Program-made: the position numbers and the translations under genes
Notes under the pieces: generated by a model
Told to the model about the DNA's origin: nothing
Databases searched by the model: none
Seen by the model: only the letters and a program-made list of their open reading frames with translations
Source: an uncultured Bacteroidales bacterium
GTDB lineage: Bacteria > Bacteroidota > Bacteroidia > Bacteroidales > F082
Direction of reading: 5' to 3'
Length of the DNA: 64,000 nt
NCBI GenBank assembly: GCA_946408345.1
Contig: CAMJRR010000005.1
Location: 80,437-144,436, forward strand
In this document: one piece after another, positions 1 through 8,913 of the stretch
Layout: every line of letters begins with the position of its first letter
Position numbering within the stretch: position 1 is the stretch's first letter

Positions 1-2
1 CT

Positions 3-776
3 AACTTGGATCTGCCTTACTATAGATTGAACTCGGACGGCAGCGCACTGAACACCACAACGGAAAGTTCTGAAATCAATGTCATGGAAGGTGTGTTTGT
101 CCAAGCTACTGCTGCAAACCAAAAAGCTAACTTCACTAAGGTTGGCGAGAGTGCCAAGAAGATTGGCCAACTCAATGTTAAGGTGACACGCAACCGTAGC
201 GTCATCCTCGACAATGCCATCATCCGCTTCGACGAAGGCGCAACGCTCAGCAAGTTCCAACTTAACGCGAACAGCACCAAGCTTTATTTCACCGAAGGCA
301 ACCAAGACTTCGCCGTGGTGCGTAGCGCCAACGAAGGCGAGATGCCCGTCAATTTCAAGGCCGGTGAAAACGGTACTTATACCATCAGCATCAATGCTGA
401 AAACGTGGATGTGAACTACCTCCACCTCATCGACAACATGACTGGTGCCGATGTCGACCTGCTGGCCACCCCGAGCTACAGCTTCGAGGCCCGTACAAAC
501 GACTATGAGAGCCGCTTCCGTCTGGTGTTCAGCGGCAATACCAATGTCGGCTCTTCGACAAGCTCAGAGACCTTCGCTTTCTTTAATGGCAATAGTTGGG
601 TCATCAACAACGAAGGTGAAGCCACCTTGCAGGTCATCGACATGATGGGCCGCATGATCAGCAGCGAGCAAATCCAAGGCAGCTACAACAACAGCCTCAA
701 CCTGAGCGCTGGCGTGTACGTACTGCGTCTGAGCAATGGCAACACTGTGAAGACTCAGAAAGTTGTCGTCGACTGA
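3..776 (+). CDS. T9SS-sorted surface protein, C-terminal fragment
   Basis: The reading frame is open to the left edge, so the 5' part and true start lie outside the window. About 257 codons are visible. The last ~75 residues have the form of a type A Por secretion sorting domain: a beta-rich stretch with VIDMMGRMI, then LSAGVYVLRLSNG and the terminal KTQKVVVD. In this family the domain directs export across the outer membrane by T9SS and is then cleaved. The upstream part (residues 1-185) is beta-rich and not recognised. A degenerate interspersed repeat (553-572) encodes SSTSSE in the linker just before the sorting domain. A hairpin terminator follows. Confidence 0.8.
   Translation, partial: NLDLPYYRLNSDGSALNTTTESSEINVMEGVFVQATAANQKANFTKVGESAKKIGQLNVKVTRNRSVILDNAIIRFDEGATLSKFQLNANSTKLYFTEGNQDFAVVRSANEGEMPVNFKAGENGTYTISINAENVDVNYLHLIDNMTGADVDLLATPSYSFEARTNDYESRFRLVFSGNTNVGSSTSSETFAFFNGNSWVINNEGEATLQVIDMMGRMISSEQIQGSYNNSLNLSAGVYVLRLSNGNTVKTQKVVVD
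553..572 (+). repeat. Degenerate CTTCGACAAGCTCAG-type interspersed repeat inside coding sequence
   Basis: The sequence CTTCGACAAGCTCAGAGACC matches the repeat seen at 9535, 21711, 28959, 29006 and 33676. It sits in the linker before the T9SS sorting domain and is read in frame as part of SSTSSET. Confidence 0.5.
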
Positions 777-813
777 TAAGTTTCGCTTCGCGTTAAAACG
801 AAGTGCATAATAA

Positions 814-849
814 AACTGGTGTCGTGATTGTTTACGGCACCAGTTTTTT
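814..849. terminator. Bidirectional intrinsic terminator
   Basis: An 11-bp stem (814-824 pairing with 835-845, one G-T pair) with a 10-nt loop is followed by a T run on the plus strand, and by TTTTATT on the minus strand. It lies between the convergent T9SS cargo gene and the GH92 gene and can serve both. Confidence 0.8.
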
Positions 850-869
850 ATTGCTTTCAAATCAGGAGG

Positions 870-3251
870 TCAATCTGACAAAGAATAGGGTTTGTCCTTC
901 GGTTGTATGCCTCGATTGACATTGGGCTTATTGCCCATCTCAAAAATGAGTTCCCCACCTTGCATCAATTGTTCATGCGTAAGGTAAAGCTTCGTAATTT
1001 CCTGTCCGTTTAGCGTCACCTTTTGCACATAACGGTTCTCATCGCTGACTTCTGGTGCCTTGATCTCCAAGGTCTTGCCATTGCCCAAACGTACTTTCAG
1101 ATAAGGCAGATAAGGAGCACCTAATACATATTGGTCGCTGCCCGGACAGACGGGATAGAAGCCCATCGCGGAGAAGATGTACCAGGCCGACATCTGGCCG
1201 CAGTCGTCGTTGCCGCAAAGGCCGTCGATGTTGTTCTTGTAGAAGCGGTTCATGATCTCGCGCAGCCAGTATTGGGTCTTGTAGGGTTGTGAGGTCCAGT
1301 TGTAGAGGTAGGCGATATGATGTGCGGGCTCGTTGCCGTGGTTATAGCAGCCCATCAAACCCTCCTCGGTGACGTCTTCTGTGTTTTCGAAGAACTCGGG
1401 AGGCAATTGCATGACAAACAAGGTGTCGAGGTTGTGGATGAATTGTGCGTCGCCGCCCATGGCCTCGATGAGTCCTTTCACATCCTGCGGCACATAGAAC
1501 GAATACACCCAGGAGTTGCCCTCCACGAAGCCTTCGCCCTCAGTGTCGAAGAGGCTGAAGGGTGCTTTCCAAGTGCCATCGCTCATCTTGGGACGGGCAA
1601 TGCCCAGTTCAGTGTCGAAGGTGTTACGCCAGTTGGTGGCGCGCTGTTTGTAGGTTTCGGCCAATTCGGTATTGCCCGCTTTGAGTGCGGCTTGATAAAT
1701 GGCCCAATCGTCATAGGCATATTCCAAAGTGATGGAGACACAGCCGTTGTTCTTATCAAAGGGGACATAGCCGAGCTGTTGGTAGTCATCAAGGTTGACA
1801 TAATACGGACAAGTAGAGCTGCGTTGCATGGCTTTCAGCATCGCTTTTTCATCTGGATTGCTTCGTCGTGCCTCCTCGCAATGACGGACTATGTCCTTGG
1901 CATAAGCATCCGAAAGTACCGACACAGCGTGGTAGCCGATCATGCACCAGTTGTCGTTACCCATGTGCGACCATACTGGTAGCAGTCCATGGACGCTCTG
2001 CTCGCTGTGTTTCAGCATGGATTGTACCATGTCGGCATTGCGTTGAGGTTGCAGCACATTGAAAAGCGGATGCAGGGCGCGGTAAGTGTCCCACAACGAG
2101 AACACGGTATAATTGGTGAAACCTTCGGCTTGGTGGATGTTGTGGTCGAGGCCGCGGTATTGTCCGTCCACATCCATGTAGATGGAGGGATTAATCATGG
2201 TGTGATACAGCGAAGTATATATCATCGCCTTTTGGTCTTCAGTGCCTTCGGCTTGCAGGATAGAGAGTTCTTTGTTCCATTTGGATTGCGTTTCGGCCAA
2301 CAATTGCTCAAAGTTGCGACCGTCGGTCTCAGCATGAAGGTTGCGCAAGGCACCTTCGGTGCTGGTGGCAGAGAGGGCAACTTTCATCTCCAAGGCTTGA
2401 GGATTGTCGAAAGTGAAATAAGCCACAATCTTGCGCCCTGTCATCTCTGGGAAGTTGTGTTTGACATCGAACTTGCCCCAGCCGCCGTTGTATTTGGGTT
2501 TCTCAAGCTCGCGATAGCCGTAGTCCTTGATAGGTTGATTGAAACTGATGGCAAAGTAGGTATAGTTCGTTCTCGCCCAGCCATTGGTGATACGGTAGCC
2601 TGTCAGCAGGGTGTCGTTCTCCACGCGGAGGTTGGCCCAGAGGGTCTTGCCGTCGTAGTTGTAGATGCCGTGCTGCAAGTCAAGGATGATGCTGCCGTCT
2701 TGGCCTTCGGGATAGGTATAGCGATGGATGCCAGCGTGTTCCGTTGCTGTCAGTTGAGCTTTGATGCCATAATCCTGCAAAAACACCTCATAGTAACCCG
2801 GCACGGCTATTTCCGTGTCATGGCTGAAACGCGAGCGGTAGCCTATATCGGGATTGGTTTGTGTGCCAGGATTGAACTTGATTTCACCAGTGACGGGCAT
2901 CACCAAAATATCGCCCAAGTCGGAGTGCCCCGTGCCGCTGAAATGGGTATGGCTGAAGCCCACGATGGTGCTGTCTTTATGTTGATAGCCAGCGCAATAT
3001 TCATACACGCGAGGTTGGTAAACTCCATCAATGTTATGCGGCACGGTGTCGGTGTCGGGACTGAGTTGCACGATGCCGAAAGGTGCACAGGCACCTGGAA
3101 AAGTGTGCCCCATGCCATTAGTTCCGATGATGGGGTTGACGTATTGGATATAATCGGCAACGGGTTCTGGCTCGGTGGTCACGGCAGGTTTTTCGCTGCA
3201 ACCGATTATCGTTAATCCTATGAAAACCAATAGATAGTGATGTATTTTCAT
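870..3251 (-). CDS. GH92 family alpha-mannosidase lipoprotein
   Basis: A 793-residue protein starting MKIHHYLLVF with a lipobox ending LTIIGC, so probably a periplasmic or surface lipoprotein. This start is preferred to an upstream in-frame codon because it gives a proper signal peptide 22 bp after a -7 box. GH92 enzymes are calcium-dependent exo-alpha-mannosidases that trim N-glycan-type mannose. Visible family landmarks are NPIIGTNGMGHTFPGACAPFG near the N-terminus, the EGNSWVYSFYVPQD segment expected to carry the general-acid glutamate, and GNDDCGQMSAWY with the aspartates of the general base. An in-frame repeat (1855-1887) adds VRHCEEARRSNP in the middle of the catalytic region. Substrate linkage is inferred from the family only. 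Confidence 0.92.
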   Translation of the reverse strand: MKIHHYLLVFIGLTIIGCSEKPAVTTEPEPVADYIQYVNPIIGTNGMGHTFPGACAPFGIVQLSPDTDTVPHNIDGVYQPRVYEYCAGYQHKDSTIVGFSHTHFSGTGHSDLGDILVMPVTGEIKFNPGTQTNPDIGYRSRFSHDTEIAVPGYYEVFLQDYGIKAQLTATEHAGIHRYTYPEGQDGSIILDLQHGIYNYDGKTLWANLRVENDTLLTGYRITNGWARTNYTYFAISFNQPIKDYGYRELEKPKYNGGWGKFDVKHNFPEMTGRKIVAYFTFDNPQALEMKVALSATSTEGALRNLHAETDGRNFEQLLAETQSKWNKELSILQAEGTEDQKAMIYTSLYHTMINPSIYMDVDGQYRGLDHNIHQAEGFTNYTVFSLWDTYRALHPLFNVLQPQRNADMVQSMLKHSEQSVHGLLPVWSHMGNDNWCMIGYHAVSVLSDAYAKDIVRHCEEARRSNPDEKAMLKAMQRSSTCPYYVNLDDYQQLGYVPFDKNNGCVSITLEYAYDDWAIYQAALKAGNTELAETYKQRATNWRNTFDTELGIARPKMSDGTWKAPFSLFDTEGEGFVEGNSWVYSFYVPQDVKGLIEAMGGDAQFIHNLDTLFVMQLPPEFFENTEDVTEEGLMGCYNHGNEPAHHIAYLYNWTSQPYKTQYWLREIMNRFYKNNIDGLCGNDDCGQMSAWYIFSAMGFYPVCPGSDQYVLGAPYLPYLKVRLGNGKTLEIKAPEVSDENRYVQKVTLNGQEITKLYLTHEQLMQGGELIFEMGNKPNVNRGIQPKDKPYSLSD
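1855..1887 (-). repeat. Interspersed repeat encoding VRHCEEARRSNP inside GH92
   Basis: On the minus strand this segment reads as a CCGTCATTGCGAGGAGGCAC-type repeat, which I recognise as a common interspersed element of Bacteroidota genomes. It is translated in frame between SDAYAKD and DEKAMLKAM of the GH92 domain, where family members normally have only a short connection. Confidence 0.7.
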
Positions 3252-3272
3252 TTGTTTGGTAGTTTTAAAGGG

Positions 3273-3280
3273 CAAAATTA
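3273..3280 (-). promoter_or_regulatory. -7 promoter element for the GH92 gene
   Basis: TAATTTTG on the minus strand fits the Bacteroidota TAnnTTTG consensus. Transcription would start near 3266, about 15 nt before the start codon at 3251. It is divergent from the promoter at 3328. Confidence 0.65.
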
Positions 3281-3327
3281 GAATAAATAATGAAACCTCC
3301 GACAAGAAACGAATAATGGATTTTGAC

Positions 3328-3335
3328 TACCTTTG
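3328..3335 (+). promoter_or_regulatory. -7 promoter element of TPR regulator gene (leaderless)
   Basis: TACCTTTG ends only 6 nt before the ATG at 3342. With the usual spacing the transcript would begin at or next to the start codon, leaving no ribosome-binding site. Confidence 0.65.
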
Positions 3336-3341
3336 CAGCCG

Positions 3342-5075
3342 ATGAAAACCTATCTGCATATTGTCGTGTTATTATCGTTGATGGTGGTTGGCTGTGCCCG
3401 AACCGTTGATGATGGGGTTGAAGAGGTGGTGGCCACACCGTCTCTCCTGAAATTATCCGCCATTGATAGTTTGATGTGGTGGCGGGCGGATAGTGCTTTG
3501 GCGGTGATGATGGAGTTTGCGGGGAGTGAGGCTGCGGATAGCTTGGATGTGTTTGAGGGGCATTATTGCCAGGTGCTGATTGCGGAGTTGCTTTATAAGA
3601 ATTACTATAAGCAGAGCAATAGGAAGAATCTGCTGAAGGCCGTTCATTATTTTGATTCGATTGTGGGGATGGATGGGTATGGAACGGACACACGCGGTGT
3701 GTCCGTACAAGAACGGGAGGCGTTTTTGGCGGCGCGGGCGCATTATATGAATGGTGTGGGACTGTATGAACGGGATAGCGTGGTGGCGGCTTGCGGGGAG
3801 TATCTGAAGGCGTTGGAGATTGTGGAGACGCATTTCCCGAATTTGGAGACGCAAGATGTTGCGTCTCTACAGGTTGGGCATCTGCCTCGGTTTATGGGGT
3901 TGACCTATGGTCGCCTTGCGGAATTGTTCTCTGGCCAGTTTATGCAGGAACCTGCCATCGTTTGCTGCAAGAAAGCACTCGCCTACGACAGGATTGAAAT
4001 TAGTTCTCCGTTGAACCAATCCAGTTTGTTGATTCTTTTAGGGAAACAGTATGCCAAGCTGAACCAAAATGATAGCGCATCTTATTATTGCAACGAAGCT
4101 TTGCAAAGGCTACCCGATACAAACAATGCAGTTTACAGGGATTTGGTTTCGCAATTGGCATTAATCAATTATGACTCAAGCAAAGATGCAGAAGCGTCCA
4201 TCATCCAGTTGAAACGCATGTTGGCGCAAACTTCCGATGAAAACGAAAAAATGGCTCGTATTTCAACCATAGGAAGTATATATAGTGATGACGGACAATA
4301 TGATTCGGCGTTGGTTTATCTGGTACCTATGTTTGAGAACAAGGATAATGCTGTAAGGCAAAGGGTTGCCGCTTCTTATTTGCACGAGATTTACCAAAGC
4401 AAAGGCGATACGGTGAAGGCTGCACAATTTGCGGTTTATCTTACCGAGAATACCGTTTCGCAAGGGAAAAGTAATGCACAAGTCTCGCAGCTTAACGAAC
4501 TATTTCAGCAGCATTTGCAGTGGGAGCAGGAGAAGGTTGAGGCTAAGAGACGGCAGATTGAACAGTTGGCAGCACGGCGACGCATGGTGCGGGGTGTGGT
4601 GACGGCTGTGGTGGTGTTGCTGGTTTTGGGGGGTGGATTGTGGTGGTGGATGGCCAAGCGGAAAAAGGAACATGAGGCGGAGGCACAGATCTTGAATGAG
4701 GAGAAGCAACAACTTCAGGCGCAGGTGGATGATGCGCTGCAACAACTACAGACGCAAGCGGACGATGCCTTGCAGCAGGCGCGGGCGATGCTACCGCAAC
4801 GGGTGGCCGACCTTTACCGCGCTAAGGTGCCGAACCGCTTGGAGCGCATCATGGATGAGTTTGAGGCGGCCTATCCCGGAGCCATGGAGCGGGTGGCGGC
4901 TGCGTACCCAGAACTGAGCGAAACGGAGCAACAAATTGCGGTGCTCAATTTCCTACATTTTCGCGCAAAGGAAGAAGCCGATTTGCTTGGCCTGAGCGAT
5001 AACACGGTGAATAAATACCGCTCCAACCTCAGAAAAAAGACCGAAAACGCCTCGTTTTCCTCGTTTTTGGACTAA
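3342..5075 (+). CDS. Membrane-anchored TPR protein with C-terminal helix-turn-helix
   Basis: A 577-residue protein with signal and lipobox-like start (MVVGC), tetratricopeptide-type helices over roughly residues 40-390, one transmembrane segment near 418-436 (VVTAVVVLLVLGGGLWWWM), a coiled-coil stretch, and a C-terminal LuxR-like helix-turn-helix (LSETEQQIAVLNFL to LGLSDNTVNKYRSNLRKK). Proteins of this layout are common in Bacteroidota and are thought to carry periplasmic signals to DNA, but no target is visible here. It is a paralogue of the gene at 19970-21799. The start at 3342 is preferred over a codon 9 nt upstream because the -7 box would otherwise overlap the gene. Two palindromic repeats (3684-3706, 3846-3870) are translated in loops between helices. 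Confidence 0.8.
   Translation: MKTYLHIVVLLSLMVVGCARTVDDGVEEVVATPSLLKLSAIDSLMWWRADSALAVMMEFAGSEAADSLDVFEGHYCQVLIAELLYKNYYKQSNRKNLLKAVHYFDSIVGMDGYGTDTRGVSVQEREAFLAARAHYMNGVGLYERDSVVAACGEYLKALEIVETHFPNLETQDVASLQVGHLPRFMGLTYGRLAELFSGQFMQEPAIVCCKKALAYDRIEISSPLNQSSLLILLGKQYAKLNQNDSASYYCNEALQRLPDTNNAVYRDLVSQLALINYDSSKDAEASIIQLKRMLAQTSDENEKMARISTIGSIYSDDGQYDSALVYLVPMFENKDNAVRQRVAASYLHEIYQSKGDTVKAAQFAVYLTENTVSQGKSNAQVSQLNELFQQHLQWEQEKVEAKRRQIEQLAARRRMVRGVVTAVVVLLVLGGGLWWWMAKRKKEHEAEAQILNEEKQQLQAQVDDALQQLQTQADDALQQARAMLPQRVADLYRAKVPNRLERIMDEFEAAYPGAMERVAAAYPELSETEQQIAVLNFLHFRAKEEADLLGLSDNTVNKYRSNLRKKTENASFSSFLD
3684..3706. repeat. Perfect 10+3+10 palindrome inside TPR gene
   Basis: ACGGACACAC and GTGTGTCCGT are perfect inverted arms around GCG. 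The segment is translated as TDTRGVSV in a loop between two TPR helices, at the same alignment position where the paralogue carries the palindrome at 21426-21453. Confidence 0.75.
3846..3870. repeat. GAGACGCAA palindrome inside TPR gene
   Basis: GAGACGCAA and TTGCGTCTC pair around GATG (3846-3867) and are followed by TAC. It is read in frame as LETQDVASL, a stretch absent from the paralogue. The GTAGAGACG-type ends are shared with the repeat at 21426-21453. Confidence 0.75.
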
Positions 5076-5179
5076 CAAAAACTTGTAATTCGTTATTGTA
5101 TTTAGCTGATTATTAGCAAGTATTAAAAAGGAAAACTTGTACTTGGCCTTCAGGTTGATTTTTTCGTTGATTTTTGTTA

Positions 5180-5187
5180 TAGTTTTG
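5180..5187 (+). promoter_or_regulatory. -7 promoter element for the small barrel gene
   Basis: TAGTTTTG lies 42 nt before the ATG at 5230 and gives a leader of about 36 nt. An upstream TTG at 5155-5157 is a possible -33 element with slightly long spacing. Confidence 0.6.
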
Positions 5188-5229
5188 CAGGGTAAATCTA
5201 AAATCAATCAACAATTAAATCTAGTTATC

Positions 5230-5679
5230 ATGAAAAAATTTGTTTTAATCGTTTTGGTTGCCCTGTTTTCAGTTCAATTGATGGCGCAACGTGTTCCCAG
5301 TGAAAAGAAAATGTCTATCTCGGCGGGTGTACTTCAAGGTGGCGGCGGTCTTGTAGGTGCCGACTTTGAGTACCTGTTCAGCAACCATTTCAGTGTTCAG
5401 GCTGGCGCGGGTTTGTTCAGTTGTGGTGCAGCCGTCAACTACCATTTCAAGCCCTTCATCAATAGTTCCATGCTTTCATTGACCTATTGGCACCAGGGTT
5501 TTGGCAACGCTCATACCCAATCTGTAGTTGGTCCGGTTTATACCTTCCGCGCACCAAAGGTGTTCCAATTCCAAATTGGAATGGGCTATAGGGTTAACAA
5601 AGGACCAGCGCTTAACCCCGACTACTCAAAAACCAATATTATGTTGCTTTACAGCATCGGTGTTTACTTCCCAATATAA
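5230..5679 (+). CDS. Small outer-membrane beta-barrel-like protein
   Basis: A 149-residue protein starting MKKFVLIVLVALFSVQLMAQ, a clear signal peptide with AQ at the cleavage site. The rest alternates polar and hydrophobic or aromatic residues with glycine turns (ISAGVLQGGGGLVGADFEYLF, GVYFPI at the end), typical of a small 8-strand outer-membrane barrel. An upstream in-frame start near 5137 exists but would precede the promoter and destroy the signal peptide. Function not recognised. Confidence 0.7.
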   Translation: MKKFVLIVLVALFSVQLMAQRVPSEKKMSISAGVLQGGGGLVGADFEYLFSNHFSVQAGAGLFSCGAAVNYHFKPFINSSMLSLTYWHQGFGNAHTQSVVGPVYTFRAPKVFQFQIGMGYRVNKGPALNPDYSKTNIMLLYSIGVYFPI

Positions 5680-5713
5680 AAATGAAGTTATTTTGCCCCG
5701 TTTTCAACAAAAA

Positions 5714-5791
5714 CATAGGGACAAAACCACATGTTGGTTTTAGTTAATTTATTGAAAATCAATGATGAGTTGAAAAAATCATAGGGACAAA
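5714..5791 (+). repeat. Pair of 12-bp direct repeats upstream of 5884 gene
   Basis: CATAGGGACAAA occurs at 5714-5725 and 5780-5791, 66 bp apart, between the small barrel gene and the promoter at 5837. Role unknown; it could be a regulator binding pair. Confidence 0.45.
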
Positions 5792-5836
5792 GACCAACAA
5801 GGGCTTGACAATACGATTTCCGAATGGTTTTTGCTC

Positions 5837-5844
5837 TACCTTTG
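5837..5844 (+). promoter_or_regulatory. -7 promoter element for T9SS cargo gene
   Basis: TACCTTTG lies 39 nt upstream of the ATG at 5884, giving a leader of about 33 nt that is rich in A and T. Confidence 0.65.
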
Positions 5845-5883
5845 TGGACAAATTGAATAAAACTAACTTAAAACTTTAATACA

Positions 5884-7278
5884 ATGAAGAAATCCATCCT
5901 TTTTGCAGCCTTGTTGTGCTGCATCATGTCGGCCTCGGCACAACCTTTCAGGAAAGAATCCAATCAGAGATCATGGGAAGAGAGCCTGGAACTAATGGAG
6001 AAAATGAACGGTCGCGAAAACCTTTTCACTATGAAACTTGACAGCGTCACAGGGGAGGAGGTTAGAATCCTGTATGAATACGACGCCCGCCTCAACTGCA
6101 CCAAAGAGATGCGTTATTATCCGACTAACACCTCATGGCATCTCGAACAATCTTTCGAAAATACCTACGACGAGCAAAATCGTTTGACTTCGATGACGCA
6201 CTATGACGGAATACAGACAAACAAGACCGAATACACCTACAACGAACAGAGCCTGATAGTGGAAACCATCAATACTTACCTGTCGGGAAACACTTGGCAA
6301 CCAAACACAAAACGCATCAATGAGTATGATGAAGCCGGGAACCTTACTTTGTTTATTGGATACAACTATTTTGACGGATGGATTGAATCGGCCAAAAGGG
6401 CCTACGAATACGAGAACGGCCTGCTCCAAACCGAGGTATATCATGACTTTGTTGAAGGCGAATGGCAACCCCATTACAAGACCGACTATTACTACAACGC
6501 CCAAGGATTTTGTACACAGGTGATTTCAAACATTTGGGAAGGCCAATGGTATCTTGTTTCCAAGACAGAGTATGCGTACAACGAGCAAGGCTTGTGCATT
6601 GAGATGACTTATTATAGCCGCACAAGCAATGATGAATGGAGTGGCGATGGCAGGTATGTGTTTGAATATGACACCGAAGGCTATCTTCTTTCCATGATTA
6701 GTTTTATCCAATCCATTGGCTCGCAGGAGTGGAATCAAGACTTAAAGACCGAGTATTCATACGATGACAACTACAACTGCACTGCTTACAGCCTGTATCA
6801 CTACTTTGGAGATTGGAATTTTGAAGAAGGCTACGAAATGACCTACGACCCAACGGTAAGCATCGACCAAGCAGCAGGTATTAACAGGTTTTGGGACAAC
6901 CTAATGGAGAATAGTAATCCAATTCTTGACAGAGTTGGTGTGGAGATTCCCGTTCACAACAAATTACTGCAACTCAAGATGTTGGAAGGAGAAGAAGAGA
7001 TTGATTTGATAGATTTTCATTATTCCGAATACAACAGCGTCAATGAGTCGACGGAGAGCCAACTGACTGTTTGGCCCAATCCCGCAGCGGTAACGGTTCA
7101 CATCGAAGGTTTCAAAGTTTCAGAAGTACAGGTTTATAATGCCGTGGGGCAATTGGTGAAGACTGTTCAAGGCAGCAATGAAATCAATATGAGTGGATTG
7201 TCGGAAGGGGTTTATTTGCTGCGGTTTGAGGATACGGAAGGGATAAAACACGCTGTACGAGTGGTGGTGAAGGGATAG
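5884..7278 (+). CDS. T9SS-sorted protein with YD-like repeats
   Basis: A 464-residue protein with signal peptide (MKKSILFAALLCCIMSASAQ). Residues ~45-330 carry repeated units of about 35-45 residues of the form EY-YNEQ-LIVE, EYEN-GLLQTE, YAYNEQGLCIE and FEYDTEGYLLS. These resemble the YD repeats of RHS-like and other cell-surface proteins. The last ~75 residues form a type A Por sorting domain (LTVWPNPAAVTVHI, EVQVYNAVGQLV, LSEGVYLLRF, ending VRVVVKG). Secreted through T9SS and probably surface-attached. Ligand or function unknown. No toxin domain follows the repeats, so it is not a classical RHS effector. Confidence 0.8.
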   Translation: MKKSILFAALLCCIMSASAQPFRKESNQRSWEESLELMEKMNGRENLFTMKLDSVTGEEVRILYEYDARLNCTKEMRYYPTNTSWHLEQSFENTYDEQNRLTSMTHYDGIQTNKTEYTYNEQSLIVETINTYLSGNTWQPNTKRINEYDEAGNLTLFIGYNYFDGWIESAKRAYEYENGLLQTEVYHDFVEGEWQPHYKTDYYYNAQGFCTQVISNIWEGQWYLVSKTEYAYNEQGLCIEMTYYSRTSNDEWSGDGRYVFEYDTEGYLLSMISFIQSIGSQEWNQDLKTEYSYDDNYNCTAYSLYHYFGDWNFEEGYEMTYDPTVSIDQAAGINRFWDNLMENSNPILDRVGVEIPVHNKLLQLKMLEGEEEIDLIDFHYSEYNSVNESTESQLTVWPNPAAVTVHIEGFKVSEVQVYNAVGQLVKTVQGSNEINMSGLSEGVYLLRFEDTEGIKHAVRVVVKG

Positions 7279-7325
7279 GATTTTTCGCTATTTGAACTTA
7301 TTTACTATCTGCTTACGACGGATTC

Positions 7326-7354
7326 CCCCGCAACTTTGCAGCACCCCTGCGGGG
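7326..7354. other. Weak hairpin downstream of T9SS cargo gene
   Basis: CCCCGCA (7326-7332) pairs with TGCGGGG (7348-7354) around a 15-nt loop, 48 nt after the stop codon. No convincing T run follows, so it is at best a weak terminator. Confidence 0.35.
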
Positions 7355-7444
7355 TTGTGGTTTATAAAACCAATAATAAAGTTTAGGATGTGTCGTTATT
7401 AGACAGGCGGGAATTTCTAACAAACAAAACCATAAGCAATTATC

Positions 7445-8134
7445 ATGAGAAAACGCATTTATCTACTGGCATTGCTGCTGCTGTCTTGCACGGCTTTCGC
7501 GCAAACCAACCTCCCATTCACCTCACTAAAACCTTTCAACAAAGGCAATTTCAAAATTGATGCGAGTTATTCGCGCATGATGCAGAAAGTCCCATTTTCT
7601 GACTATCCCGACTTCCGTGTTGGCGTAGGCTATGGCATTACCAATTGGTGCGTGGTAGGGGTCTTTGGCAGTTTCGGCACCCATGAAAGTAGGATGAATA
7701 TCGGGGGAGGATATAGTATTCACGGGACGGATACCATTTACGACCCTGTCGTTTTTAATGGAAAAATGATCGAACGTTACTATCATTATGGCATCGATGC
7801 AGAACTGCATCCTCTGACCCTTTTGTTGCCGAACTTTTATTTCGTCGATGTGTATTGTCGTGGCGAATTGGGCATGAGAACCGTAACGGAGCAGTATAAG
7901 CCTGATTACGATGGTCCTTCAGCCGAGCCTGTCCGCAACAGCTTTCTTTACGGTGGTAGCGTTGGCTTAGCCATCAATCCATCGAAGTATTTCGGTGTCT
8001 TTTATGAATTGGCATTTGACAACCTAAATAAGGAATACAAACCCAAAACAGATGAAATAAAGACCAAAGCCATCCACCGCTTCGGCCTCAACGTCCGCTT
8101 TGGCGGGCCGAAGAAATGGCAAAAACAGCAATAA
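7445..8134 (+). CDS. Outer-membrane barrel-like protein, tandem copy 1
   Basis: A 229-residue protein with signal peptide (MRKRIYLLALLLLSCTAFAQ). It is the first of three tandem paralogues that begin MRK and end with RFGLNVRFGGPKKWQKQQ-like tails. Shared landmarks are GYGITNWCVVGVF, ELHPLTLLLPNFYFVDVY and GLAINPSKYFGVFYE. The alternating pattern and glycine and aromatic content suggest an outer-membrane barrel. Function not recognised. A 66-bp gap separates it from copy 2. Confidence 0.75.
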   Translation: MRKRIYLLALLLLSCTAFAQTNLPFTSLKPFNKGNFKIDASYSRMMQKVPFSDYPDFRVGVGYGITNWCVVGVFGSFGTHESRMNIGGGYSIHGTDTIYDPVVFNGKMIERYYHYGIDAELHPLTLLLPNFYFVDVYCRGELGMRTVTEQYKPDYDGPSAEPVRNSFLYGGSVGLAINPSKYFGVFYELAFDNLNKEYKPKTDEIKTKAIHRFGLNVRFGGPKKWQKQQ

Positions 8135-8200
8135 ATCCGAAACACCATCGTTAGTTCAACCACGATCATAACGACAAACCCATAACAAACCGCATTAATC

Positions 8201-8839
8201 ATGAGAAAAATCATTTTCATGTTGGCTTTCATGCTGTCGTGCAGTATGGCCTTTGCACAAAGCAATCTGCCTTTCACTTCTTTAAAGCCACTAAACAAAG
8301 GCAATATTATACTTAACCTAGGCTATGAAAGAGATACATATAACGATGTTTCGAAGTTCTGCCTTAGTGCAGGATATGGCTTCACTGACTGGTGCGTAGC
8401 GGGGATATTTACCGAATACAGCACCAATACTTCCATGATTAGTATTGGTGGTGATGACCTCCACCCTTACCGAAACCATTTTGTTTATTACGGATTACAC
8501 AATGAGTTGCACCCTATCCCACTATTACTGCCTGGGTTCTATTTCATTGATGTCTACAGTATTCTACGCGTTGGGATGCATCACCAGATATGCATATACG
8601 AAGAAGACAACTTAAGCCCTGAATATAATACACCTAGCATCAACAAGCCTTACATTGCAGGAGGAATTGGCTTGGCCATCAACCCTTCGAAGTATTTCGG
8701 ATTCTTTTACGAAAGAACATTTTCAAGCCTAAAACCGAATACTTTTCATGAAAATGCCAACAACAAACTACGCCCATACAACCGTTTTGGCATCAACATC
8801 CGCTTTGGCGGACCGAAGAAATGGCAAAAACAGCAATAA
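8201..8839 (+). CDS. Outer-membrane barrel-like protein, tandem copy 2
   Basis: A 212-residue paralogue of the preceding gene. It has a signal peptide (MRKIIFMLAFMLSCSMAFAQSNLPFTSLKPLNKGN), the GYGFTDWCVAGIF and LHPIPLLLPGFYFIDVY motifs, GLAINPSKYFGFFYE and the tail RFGGPKKWQKQQ. The tail is almost unchanged at nucleotide level while the middle has diverged. The start follows copy 1 by 66 bp and the three genes are probably co-transcribed. Confidence 0.75.
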   Translation: MRKIIFMLAFMLSCSMAFAQSNLPFTSLKPLNKGNIILNLGYERDTYNDVSKFCLSAGYGFTDWCVAGIFTEYSTNTSMISIGGDDLHPYRNHFVYYGLHNELHPIPLLLPGFYFIDVYSILRVGMHHQICIYEEDNLSPEYNTPSINKPYIAGGIGLAINPSKYFGFFYERTFSSLKPNTFHENANNKLRPYNRFGINIRFGGPKKWQKQQ

Positions 8840-8913
8840 AACCAAAACGCCAGCGTTAACCCAATACGATTATAAATGACAAAACTACAAACGAAAAAAA
8901 CCATTTACCAACC

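Noticed and set aside
1989..3215. 408-codon plus-strand open frame
   Set aside because: Antisense shadow of the GH92 gene, whose domains are complete.
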